Positions 1 to 7,198 of a stretch of DNA of 64,000 bases are shown here, piece after piece. Each line of letters opens with the position of its first letter. The first letter of the stretch is position 1. Made by a program: the position numbers and the translations under genes. The DNA comes from Segatella hominis (GTDB lineage Bacteria > Bacteroidota > Bacteroidia > Bacteroidales > Bacteroidaceae). The notes beneath the pieces were generated by a model. The model did not search any database, was not told the DNA's origin, and saw only the letters and a list, made by a program, of their open reading frames with translations. Where the stretch lies: contig NZ_CP137559.1 in NCBI RefSeq assembly GCF_019249725.2, positions 2,129,501-2,193,500 of the forward strand, written 5' to 3'.

Positions 1-332
1 ATAAATCTTTTATATAATATCGAATTTTATTATTTTTTTTAACGTAAAAGCAGAAAATAGCTATTTTTGGGGTATAAGAAGTCCAATTTTGATGGCAAAA
101 CATCCATTTTAGAGACAAGAAAAAGCCCTCCATTTGCAGTTTTGGGCTGAATATTTTACAGAATTAGGCCGCGAAGACAATAGAGACAGATGCTGATTGT
201 TAGTATATTTTATCTTTATTGCACTTATAAATGTGTCGCAAGCAAAATAGATTAGATTACATAACTTATTGATAGTCAACAACATAAACAATCATAACAA
301 TTAAAAATGATTCTCCTATTAAGTAGCATTCT

Positions 333-487
333 GGTCAAAAAGGTCAATGTCATAGTTGGTCAATTTATAAGAAGTATTGGTCATTTTTTCTATAGTATAA
401 TATAAATATATATTTATATTATACTATAGGCTTTTTGACCCATCCCCCGAAGGATTTTGACCAACAATGACATTGACCTTTATGACC
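333..487. repeat. GGTCA-rich inverted repeat around a 40-bp perfect palindrome
   Basis: Two 31-nt arms (333-363 and 457-487) are reverse complements with two mismatches. Each carries three GGTCA-type motifs. Between them, 390-429 is a perfect 40-bp AT-rich palindrome (left half starts CTATAGTATAATATA). The whole could fold into a cruciform or serve as a dyad protein-binding site. It lies about 140 bp upstream of the HU-like gene promoter. Positions 1-332 hold no gene I can support. Confidence 0.8.
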
Positions 488-626
488 GCTTTTCTAAAAT
501 CCTGAGCCGCTTCCTTCATTTTCTTCCAATTCTATCAAAATGCAGCAATTGATTTCCGAAATATCATTGTAAAGCACTATCAGTCAGACACTTACAGACA
601 CCCCTAAAAAATCTGTAGCGGAAAAA

Positions 627-658
627 TTTGTTTTCAACTCCAAATTGTTGTACCTTTG
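627..658 (+). promoter_or_regulatory. Bacteroidota-type promoter of the HU-like gene
   Basis: TTTG at 627-630 and TACCTTTG at 651-658 are separated by 20 bp. This matches the TTTG / TAnnTTTG consensus of the Bacteroidota primary sigma factor. Transcription would begin near 665 and leave a leader of about 165 nt. Confidence 0.75.
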
Positions 659-661
659 CAC

Positions 662-827
662 CAGCAATCGAAAGAAAGCTTCTCTTGCACCGAAAGTCGG
701 TCTTTACAGACGACACATTTGAGTCTCGATTGATGTAAGGCGCCAGACATCAATAACGACCCAAAGAAGGACAAGAAACGGGGCTTCTGGGGAATTGAAA
801 TATCAACCATCTAAACACACACAAAGT
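662..827 (+). promoter_or_regulatory. structured 5' leader of the HU-like gene
   Basis: The leader has several self-complementary stretches. CAATCGA near 664 can pair with TCGATTG at 727-733, and ATTGATGT (729-736) can pair with ACATCAAT (747-754) across a 10-nt loop. The two pairings overlap, so alternative folds are possible. No known riboswitch class is recognised. Confidence 0.4.
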
Positions 828-1541
828 ATGATTAACTACAGCATTACCATGCGCTCAGTGAACAGTAACCTCCTTGAAATCAATCAGGCTAAATCACGTA
901 TCAACCAGGCTAAGAAAGAGGGCAAGAACCCCGACCAGGCCGACCTCAACCTGGTGAAGACCGAGAAGAAAAATGCCTTCGCCGTATCTCAGTATTCTGA
1001 TGTGATGACCATCGAGAAGTTTGCCAAGCACATCTCCAGCCACGGCAGCGTCTATTCTCGCGCAGACATCTCCGCCATCCTCTACATGACCGTGGATTGC
1101 ATGAGAGAGCAGCTCCTCGAAGGCAAGAAAATCCGCCTCGGCGATCTCGGTGATTTCTCCATCCTCCTCTCATCCAAGGGCGCTGAAGATGCCGACAAGT
1201 TCACCGCTCAGAACATCACCGACGTAAAGGTTCTTTGGGAGCCAGGCGCTGAGTTCAAGAACCTCCTTGCCGATGCCGAGTTCAACCTCGTAGCCAGCCG
1301 CAGTGCTCAGGCTGCAGTCATCAAGGCCATCAAAGCAGGCAAGGCCAACGTGGACCTCAACACTCCAACTACTCCTGACGACGGTTCTGATGGCGGTGGC
1401 TCTAATCCAAGCGGCGGCACTCCTGCAGGAGGTAACACCGAGCAGAGCGGCGGCACCAGCCAAGGCACCGGTTCCAACCCAAGCGGCGACAATAAAGGCG
1501 ACACTGGACAGGACGGCGATGGTGACTACGAATTGAAGTAG
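828..1541 (+). CDS. HU-like DNA-binding protein with low-complexity tail
   Basis: The product is 237 aa. The middle part (from FAKHISSHGSVYSRADI to the segment containing IRLGDLGDFSILL) matches the HU/IHF-like fold of Bacteroidota HU-family proteins, which bind DNA as dimers. The last 50 or so residues are a Gly/Ser/Pro/Asp-rich, probably disordered tail. The ATG at 828 is chosen over an upstream TTG at 795 because it gives a normal start within the transcribed leader; the ATG at 849 is an alternative. A smalltalk gene follows 43 bp downstream and a terminator ends the unit. The family is often mobile or prophage-associated. The exact role, nucleoid or regulatory, is unknown. Confidence 0.8.
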   Translation: MINYSITMRSVNSNLLEINQAKSRINQAKKEGKNPDQADLNLVKTEKKNAFAVSQYSDVMTIEKFAKHISSHGSVYSRADISAILYMTVDCMREQLLEGKKIRLGDLGDFSILLSSKGAEDADKFTAQNITDVKVLWEPGAEFKNLLADAEFNLVASRSAQAAVIKAIKAGKANVDLNTPTTPDDGSDGGGSNPSGGTPAGGNTEQSGGTSQGTGSNPSGDNKGDTGQDGDGDYELK

Positions 1542-1584
1542 CCCAATAAGTAAAAGTAAGTTTAACCTTTAAAATTGAATCAAT

Positions 1585-1689
1585 ATGAGTAAAATGAAAG
1601 CAGACACTTGGAAGACCATTCTTCAAATCGCCATCAGTTTCTTAACGGCAATTGCAACCACGCTCGGAATAACGAGTTGTGTGGGATAA
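1585..1689 (+). CDS. smalltalk protein (34 aa)
   Basis: The short ORF starts MSKMKADTWKTILQIAISFL and ends ITSCVG. It has a charged N-terminus containing KADTWKTIL, one hydrophobic helix, and a GITSC ending that resembles a short membrane or lipobox-like segment. Size, sequence and position directly after an HU-like gene match the Bacteroidota smalltalk family, a set of very small conserved proteins of unknown function found in microbiome small-protein surveys. It shares the transcript with the HU-like gene and ends 77 bp before the terminator. It is too short for ordinary gene callers. Function is not known; membrane insertion is inferred from hydrophobicity. Confidence 0.75.
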   Translation: MSKMKADTWKTILQIAISFLTAIATTLGITSCVG

Positions 1690-1765
1690 AGGAAAAATAT
1701 TGCGTTCAAGCAAATCATAATAAAGTTTTCAACTGTTTAAATTAATAGTATGTTTTCATAAAGCA

Positions 1766-1800
1766 AGCCCTCAGCTGAGATAGCTGGGGGCTTTCATTGT
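1766..1800 (+). terminator. rho-independent terminator after smalltalk gene
   Basis: An 11-bp stem, AGCCCTCAGCT (1766-1776) with AGCTGGGGGCT (1782-1792), has one G:U pair and a 5-nt loop. It is followed by a T-rich stretch. It closes the HU-like/smalltalk unit. Confidence 0.8.
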
Positions 1801-1854
1801 TTATGACATGAACGGAATAATCACTTTTTAGAACAGTGGTCATTGGTCATGGTT

Positions 1855-1910
1855 ATTTCTGGTCAATATCATTGAAGGTATTACTAAAAATGGCTATAAC
1901 ACCTATTTAT
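1855..1910 (+). repeat. dispersed 56-bp repeat, copy 1
   Basis: The segment begins ATTTCTGGTCAATATCATTG and ends ACCTATTTAT. It recurs at 22131-22187 with a handful of substitutions and one indel. Both copies lie downstream of the 3' end of a minus-strand surface-protein gene and are preceded by further GGTCA motifs, like the element at 333-487. Confidence 0.7.
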
Positions 1911-1920
1911 ATATACAAAA

Positions 1921-1951
1921 GATGGGGTCCAGTCTCACGACTCACCCCATC
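1921..1951 (-). terminator. possible terminator of the leucine-rich repeat gene
   Basis: GATGGGGT (1921-1928) pairs with ACCCCATC (1944-1951). Read on the minus strand the stem is followed by TTTTG. It lies about 50 bp beyond the stop codon of the leucine-rich repeat gene. Confidence 0.5.
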
Positions 1952-1998
1952 AATCCTCATGTATACGAAAAATTATATGCAATATAATTGTTTTATTA

Positions 1999-2805
1999 TT
2001 ATTTCACCGCAATCTTTATAGAATCCTTACCTACTTTGGCGATAACTAATGATTCGTTTACGGCAAAAGAAGCTGAGCCATTCGCTGCAACCGAAGAGCC
2101 GAGATACTTGCCATCAGTAGCATAGAACTTCACCACTTCACCATTATCAAGACCAGAGAGGGTGATGATACCATCATGGGCAGAAGCCACAACGCCACGT
2201 GTTTTAACCATATTGATATTGGTACTATTATCCAAGTTTGCATCAATCCAATAAAGCGTAGCTTCCGCCTTATCAGATGCTGTATATCCATCTGCTGTAG
2301 CATAAACTGAAATATTATAGGCTGCAGAAAGAGATACTTCACCATTTTCGCTCAGCGCATCAGACTTAATATCTGTATCAGTTATTGTATAATGATACTT
2401 TGCTCCTGCTGTTTCGCAAGCGAACATCAATTTGCCTGATTCGTAAGAGATAGATGGTGTAGAGCATTGAGTAACTGGCTTGTTATCTTCTCCTGCTTCG
2501 CCTGGATTCCAAGCATAGATATATTTATAATTAGGTCCAAAAGCATCTTTATAACCCTGTAGGTATTCTGTTGGAACCTTAATTATACTTGTCGTTGGTA
2601 TTTTTAAGCCTGCGTAATGTGAATTACAATATTTACCTTCAAAATATACAGTTTCCAATTTTTGACAATTTAAGAAGCAATTCCCACCCAATGAAGTAAC
2701 AGATGAAGGGATGGTGATAGAGATCAAACCACTGCAACCTTGGAAGCAAAAATCACCCAACGAAGTAACAGATGAAGGGATGGTGATAGAGGTTAAGCCA
2801 CTACA
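1999..2805 (-). pseudogene. BspA-like leucine-rich repeat surface protein, 3' part
   Basis: This is the C-terminal 268 codons of a BspA-type protein. It reads two treponemal-type leucine-rich repeats (core SGLTSITIPSSVTSLGD), then a chitobiase/Fn3-like segment (STPSISYESGKLMFACETAG), and a C-terminal beta domain ending KVGKDSIKIAVK, like sorting-type tails of secreted Bacteroidota proteins. It has no start of its own: repeat coding stops abruptly near 2805 inside a TGT codon. The missing middle and N-terminus lie at 19955-20355 and 21721-21982. Joining the three restores one frame of 485 codons. BspA-like proteins are surface adhesins. This fragment is probably not expressed in its present state. 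Confidence 0.8.
2802..2805. other. proposed left attachment site core
   Basis: TACA is the only sequence shared with the right junction at 19955-19958. The repeat-coding frame resumes to its left. A core this short is weak evidence by itself; the frame restoration is the stronger argument. Confidence 0.45.
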
Positions 2806-2960
2806 AGTACCGTATCTATTATTAGTTGATTATCAATGTTATACGCTCTAAACGGTAGAAAAGTGGCAATATGGATTCTGTGTATATACGAAAAGCGTGA
2901 GATTTAACGTATTTAACTTTCGATTACATTAAAAACTACAGAATAGTGATCGGATGGGGC

Positions 2961-3029
2961 GTTTCAACCGCACCCATAATGTGACAAACAAGAGTTATCC
3001 AATGATATTTCAGGGGGTACGGTTGAAAC
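2961..3029. repeat. inverted repeat with 15-bp arms
   Basis: GTTTCAACCGCACCC (2961-2975) and GGGTACGGTTGAAAC (3015-3029) pair with one mismatch around a 39-nt loop. It lies at the broken 3' end of the short secreted-protein remnant. It may be a relic of a mobile element end. Positions 2806-2960 contain nothing else I can assign. Confidence 0.6.
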
Positions 3030-3199
3030 TACTCCCTCAAAGGATGTGATTGCCAATCATCCCCTTTTATTCTATAAGTAAACATCGCACGATTCTTATC
3101 ATATATTGTCTGAGCATCCATTGTGTTACTCGTTAGCAATATGAGAACGAGTAACGCAATGGATTTATATTTATTTGTATATGTTCTGAACACATTCAT
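3029..3199 (-). pseudogene. N-terminal remnant of a secreted protein
   Basis: A 56-codon frame starts MNVFRTYTNKYKSIALLVLI and has a clear signal-peptide hydrophobic core ending TSNTMDAQT. It stops after SHPLRE, where the inverted repeat begins. The mature part is too short for a function. The following subtilase fragment is on the same strand but beyond the start codon side, so this is not its N-terminus in the present arrangement. It is probably a truncated surface-protein gene. Confidence 0.5.
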
Positions 3200-3225
3200 A
3201 AATCGCTGTTAATTCTTCGCATTGT

Positions 3226-3581
3226 TTATCTTGGGGTATTGATTAGTGCTTGTTCTGCATTGATGAGACCATAACCATAATAACTATTCCAAGTACCGTT
3301 TTTACGTGTCTCATTATATTTATTTGGCCCAACTTTCTTTGTATTGTTTTCTATGATGTCATTAACTTGTGTTACGGTAAGACGGGGGATTTCGTTCAAG
3401 AATGAGAGCCGCCAAACCTGCTACATGTGGACAGGCCATTGATGTACCATCCTTAAGGCCGGTTTCGTTATTAGGCAGTGTAGACAACACATCAACACCA
3501 GGAGCAACCACATCTAGCTTATCTCCGGTTTGAGAAAAATAAGAAATATTTCCATTTGAACAAAGTGCGCCAACAGTAATT
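3226..3581 (-). pseudogene. C-terminal fragment of a subtilisin-like (S8) protease
   Basis: The minus-strand translation contains ITVGALCSNGNISYFS and the serine active-site block GTSMACPHVAGLAAL, both diagnostic of the subtilase family. A shift of one base in the GGGGG run at 3384-3388 moves the reading frame; after it the frame reads on through PRLTVTQVNDIIENN and ends LINAEQALINTPR. The Asp and His parts of the catalytic triad are missing because the gene is cut off at the hairpin at 3582. It is both truncated and frameshifted, hence non-functional. It was presumably a secreted peptidase. Confidence 0.8.
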
Positions 3582-3625
3582 ACTAAAGTTTCCCACCCCT
3601 TTATTTAGGGGTGGGAAACTTTAGT
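3582..3625. repeat. perfect 18-bp stem hairpin at a gene-fragment junction
   Basis: ACTAAAGTTTCCCACCCC (3582-3599) and its exact reverse complement (3608-3625) flank an 8-nt loop TTTATTTA. It sits exactly where the subtilase fragment breaks and where the next gene's stop codon lies. The outer ACTAAAGTTTC matches the terminal repeat of the IS4-like element at 40704-42304 (CTAAAGTTTCGCAAG). This suggests two IS ends fused after deletion of the interior. Confidence 0.7.
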
Positions 3626-4435
3626 TACTTAACTGCGATCTTATACGTTTTACCATTTATGGACAGAAGATAAACTCCAAATGTCGGTACAGAAATAGAG
3701 ACGTTTCCTTCCGATGTTTTTGTGTTGTATATCATTGTCCCATCAAGGGAGAACAGTTTTATATTACATCCCTTAAAAAATTGTCCTATTGATATGACAC
3801 CATTTGTTGAGTTTATCGATACTTCACGGTTCTCAATCTCAACAATGCCACTGCTGCTCCCAATCTCCATTACATTGCGTTGATTGACAACAACATCTCC
3901 TTCTTTGGAAACGATTGTTCCTTCGGGTATAATTATAGTATATCCCTTTTCCGAGATAAGCGGAATGTTCTCGAAATCCGCAGCCAACACCCAGTCCCCA
4001 TTTTCTTCCGAAATTGTCGGTACAACTTCCTTGACTGTGAGATTTTCATTCTCGATGTTAAGCTTGATAATCGGATTTGCGGAAAGGGCAATCGGACGGT
4101 CATAATAGAATTTTACTTCCCCAAGCACATCCGTGGTATGGTTGTCAAAGAGACTGCACCAAGTGTACTGGATTGGCTTCACCGGCTCTGTGTAACCGCC
4201 TATGAAGTTGACGATTGCTTCTTCATTTACAATATCCGTACGATATAGGGCACTTGTACTACCCGCAGGCAATTGAATCGAGTATCTCACTCCATTCTCG
4301 AAATTTATGTTTTCGCCAAAATCAATTCCTGCATAACCGAGATTCCAATCCCAGCTTACATCGCAGTCATATTCTCTAACAGGAACCCCTTCACGAAGGA
4401 GTATCGCCTTCCCGCCATCGACGGGTGCAGTTTCG
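3625..4435 (-). pseudogene. C-terminal part of a surface protein with sorting-like tail
   Basis: About 270 codons remain. The readable protein runs from KAILLREGVPVREYDCDVSW through a beta-rich region to a C-terminal domain (IKLFSLDGTMIYN ... GVYLLSINGKTYKIAVK). That domain resembles the type IX-like/Por C-terminal sorting domains of secreted Bacteroidota proteins. The 5' end is lost at about 4435, where plus-strand sequence of a different gene begins; the ATG reachable at 4518 belongs to antisense of that other gene. I see no catalytic motif. Probably a dead surface or secreted protein fragment, with function unknown. Confidence 0.6.
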
Positions 4436-4938
4436 CCCATGGTGCAGACGACGGTGACGGTGTGTTTGCCTGGGTGCACAGCCGCAACGACTACGGCAAG
4501 ACCAAGGTATCGACCCAATACCTCATCGACAACAACAGCATGTTGGCGGCATACAAGACGGACGATGCGTTCACCAAGGCTTGCAAGAGCTACGGCAGCA
4601 GCGCCGATGTGTTCCTCACTCCCGACGATAACGGTTCGGTAGCTCCCGTCGCTCCTGCTGTTCCCGATGTACTCCCTACCGATGGGAAGTTTGAGGTCAA
4701 GCTCATCGCCAATCCCTCTATCGGTGGTTCGGTGACCGGTGCCGTTCGCTGCCCTGCCGGTCAGTCGGTGGAGATCAGCGCCTCGCCAGCCGAAGGTTAC
4801 CAGTTCAACCGATGGAGCGATGGCAACACCAATGCCTCACGTAGCGTAACGCTCAATTCCAACACCACCCTCACTGCCTACTTCAAGTCGGACAGCGACA
4901 CTGGAGATCAGAATCCCAGTGGTTCATTGGAGGGCTGA
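4436..4938 (+). pseudogene. C-terminal fragment with InlB-type B-repeat domain
   Basis: About 165 codons read GVFAWVHSRNDYGKTKVSTQ, a Pro/Val-rich linker, then a beta-grasp repeat (IANPSIGGSVTGAVRCPAGQ ... GYQFNRWSDG ... TAYFKS) typical of InlB B-repeat/Flg_new_2 domains, and end PSGSLEG. The 5' end is missing at the junction near 4435; upstream sequence in this frame is antisense of the neighbouring gene. Base composition is visibly more GC-rich than the fragment to its left. A good terminator follows 6 bp after the stop. It may be the tail of an HU-like or surface protein. The N-terminal half of the remnant is not recognised. Confidence 0.55.
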
Positions 4939-4943
4939 ACCAC

Positions 4944-4976
4944 AGAGTCCTGCGGCACGTCCGCGGGACTCTTTAA
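4944..4976 (+). terminator. rho-independent terminator
   Basis: AGAGTCCTGCGG (4944-4955) pairs with CCGCGGGACTCT (4961-4972) with a 5-nt loop and one mismatch. A short T run follows. It ends the plus-strand B-repeat fragment. Confidence 0.75.
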
Positions 4977-5019
4977 CACCCACTTTTAGCGTATAAAAAT
5001 ATACTCAATAAACTTACAT

Positions 5020-7170
5020 TCATTTCGCTATTACCATCTGCTTATCAGCGAAAGCGCTACAAGCGTCAACCAAAGCCAACAGTTTGCTCCAGTTTGAGAC
5101 AGGTTCCACTCTATGAGCAAAACATTTGCGCACATACACTTTTACACTTTCATTTCCAGCGGTAGCCTTAACCGTGAATTCTCCACACTCATTAGCCACC
5201 GAAGTCTCAATCTTCTTTAATGCTTCAGCAGAGACCTTATATCCTTGCGGCAACGGAATCTCTATATTCCATTCATCAGCAAACGCCATCTTGCGCCAAA
5301 CATCATCGATACGCTCTCGATCCTTGCCTTCTATTTTCAACGAACTTCCTATTAACTTACCTACCGACAACAAATAGTTATTTCCAGCGCGTTTCACCAT
5401 TCCATCCATCACATAATCTACATGATAAACAAAGTTAGAACTATCTCGACGGATTCCCACGCAATCTACTCCATAGCCACCGACTTGCACAGGATTACCA
5501 TCGTGATAACTACTGATTTCAGCCTTAAACGGATCTATGGCATTTTTCCGAAATTCATTGAAAGCTCCTTTTAATTCAGCAGATTCCTTCTTAGTATAAC
5601 AAGAGTACGGATCTTTGTCGTCGTATTTCAAATATCGCCAATAAGCTTCAAGTTGGCTTGAACCAAAAAGCGTGTTATCAGGACTCACCAAAGACTGACC
5701 GTACATTTTCTGTTCACCCGAATAAGTTACCTTCCTACTGATATCAAGTTTAGTACCATCAAGTTTAACCACCATATCAGTCACCGACTTATTGTCTTCA
5801 GCTTGACTCACAGGTATCGTTATTTGTTCCTCGGAATCTTGCATATACGCCTTTCTTCCTTGATATATATAAGGTATCTCGGAAGCAACCTTAGGATAAG
5901 TACCAGGGAAATAATACAAGTTAGTTCCCTTGAGACGGAAGAACCAAGTGGTGGAATTGTAATTGATCAACTGATCCACTGGAAGTGCTCCGAGAGGTGT
6001 CGTGATGCCCATCTCCAATTCTACTCCTAACTTACGCAAGTAGTTGGGTACTTTATTAAAAGCCCTCTGAGAAGATCCCCAACTAATATACTCAAAAGAA
6101 TAAATACGGTCAGCTTTCTCCTCGGCAGACATCCCCTCTTTTTTGGCAGACTTGAAGACGCTCTTATACGTACTAGGAAGACCAGCAGGAGAATATCCCC
6201 CCTTAGACACATAAGTCTTCATCAGTTTCCAGTCATCCTGCAGAATAGGTGCCACATCCGGATTGGCACGAACACCCTTCTGGCGCATGGCCTTCTCTAC
6301 GATGACCGTTTTGGTCTTGGTAGGAGTAATAAACATCATGATGTAAGGCGACTGAACGGTTGCATTGTACCATACGGAAGGTTCTGCATCCACAGGCTGG
6401 TCCATAGTCAGGTCGAGCACGGCATTCTTGTCCTTATCCGTTGTCTGCTTAAACTCGGGAGCACCATTCATGGAACGAAAAACTGTGGCAAGACTCTGAT
6501 CTAACACACAATGAATACGGCTATAGAGCACTGGCTCACTTTGGCGCAAGAAAAATACAAACGGATCCAACTGCTGTTCCTGAGTGTCTATCTGGTCTAA
6601 CGAAAAGACATCAATACAGTCGCCAATCTCCAAACCTGGCACCGCAATCTTCTGACTGAGTTCCTTGCCTTTCTTACCTTCCTTCACATCTACGTAATCG
6701 TCGAAATCCACCACCTGCACCGTGCCGTCTTTCTTCAACACACGAATTCCCAAGATGGTATTGGTCGTATGATGATATCCGCCCTGCCATTTCTTCGATT
6801 TTGTAAGAAAAGAGAATTCTGAATAGTCCTTCAGGGCTTTCTTGTCGTTGATTTGTATCAGCATACGCTCCATATCCTCGCAATCTATCTGGCGTGTCAG
6901 TCTTCCACTGATAAACAACTCTGTCGTAGCCTTGCGATGGTAATCGGTACTCAGTTCCTTGTAATAAGATAGAATCACCGCCGATTCCTTCTTGAATTTC
7001 TCGGGCACAGCACGTTTCTTGAAATCAACAGGCGTATTGTCCCATACTTCCTGGCGTACTTTTTGCGCCAACTTGAGATAATCAGCCTTGTTGTCGGCCT
7101 TAACCGACAAACATACGAGTTGCATCATCAATAAGAAGAAAGCAACTCCCGCCATTCTTACATTCTTCAT
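5020..7170 (-). CDS. DUF3857-type secreted protein with degenerate transglutaminase-like region
   Basis: The 716-aa product begins with a signal peptide (MKNVRMAGVAFFLLMMQLVC ... SVKA). The first 300 residues resemble the DUF3857 beta domain. The middle (about 370-450) lines up with transglutaminase-like segments but lacks the Cys-His-Asp triad that its neighbour keeps. The C-terminal 150 residues are DUF3858-like beta sheet. It is 28 bp downstream of the 7199-9052 gene on the same strand, so the two are cotranscribed. The pair probably acts together in the periplasm or at the cell surface, with the catalytic partner upstream. The substrate is unknown. Confidence 0.65.
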   Translation of the reverse strand: MKNVRMAGVAFFLLMMQLVCLSVKADNKADYLKLAQKVRQEVWDNTPVDFKKRAVPEKFKKESAVILSYYKELSTDYHRKATTELFISGRLTRQIDCEDMERMLIQINDKKALKDYSEFSFLTKSKKWQGGYHHTTNTILGIRVLKKDGTVQVVDFDDYVDVKEGKKGKELSQKIAVPGLEIGDCIDVFSLDQIDTQEQQLDPFVFFLRQSEPVLYSRIHCVLDQSLATVFRSMNGAPEFKQTTDKDKNAVLDLTMDQPVDAEPSVWYNATVQSPYIMMFITPTKTKTVIVEKAMRQKGVRANPDVAPILQDDWKLMKTYVSKGGYSPAGLPSTYKSVFKSAKKEGMSAEEKADRIYSFEYISWGSSQRAFNKVPNYLRKLGVELEMGITTPLGALPVDQLINYNSTTWFFRLKGTNLYYFPGTYPKVASEIPYIYQGRKAYMQDSEEQITIPVSQAEDNKSVTDMVVKLDGTKLDISRKVTYSGEQKMYGQSLVSPDNTLFGSSQLEAYWRYLKYDDKDPYSCYTKKESAELKGAFNEFRKNAIDPFKAEISSYHDGNPVQVGGYGVDCVGIRRDSSNFVYHVDYVMDGMVKRAGNNYLLSVGKLIGSSLKIEGKDRERIDDVWRKMAFADEWNIEIPLPQGYKVSAEALKKIETSVANECGEFTVKATAGNESVKVYVRKCFAHRVEPVSNWSKLLALVDACSAFADKQMVIAK

Positions 7171-7198
7171 AATCTCAACCTTTTAAAATATCAATTAC

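Noticed and set aside
795..827. Upstream TTG start extending the HU-like protein by 11 residues
   Set aside because: The ATG at 828 gives a standard start and family-like N-terminus; the extension is not needed.
4439..4518. Start of the 297-codon minus-strand ORF at 4518
   Set aside because: The first 28 codons are antisense of the plus-strand B-repeat fragment, so the ORF is a junction artefact of two gene pieces.
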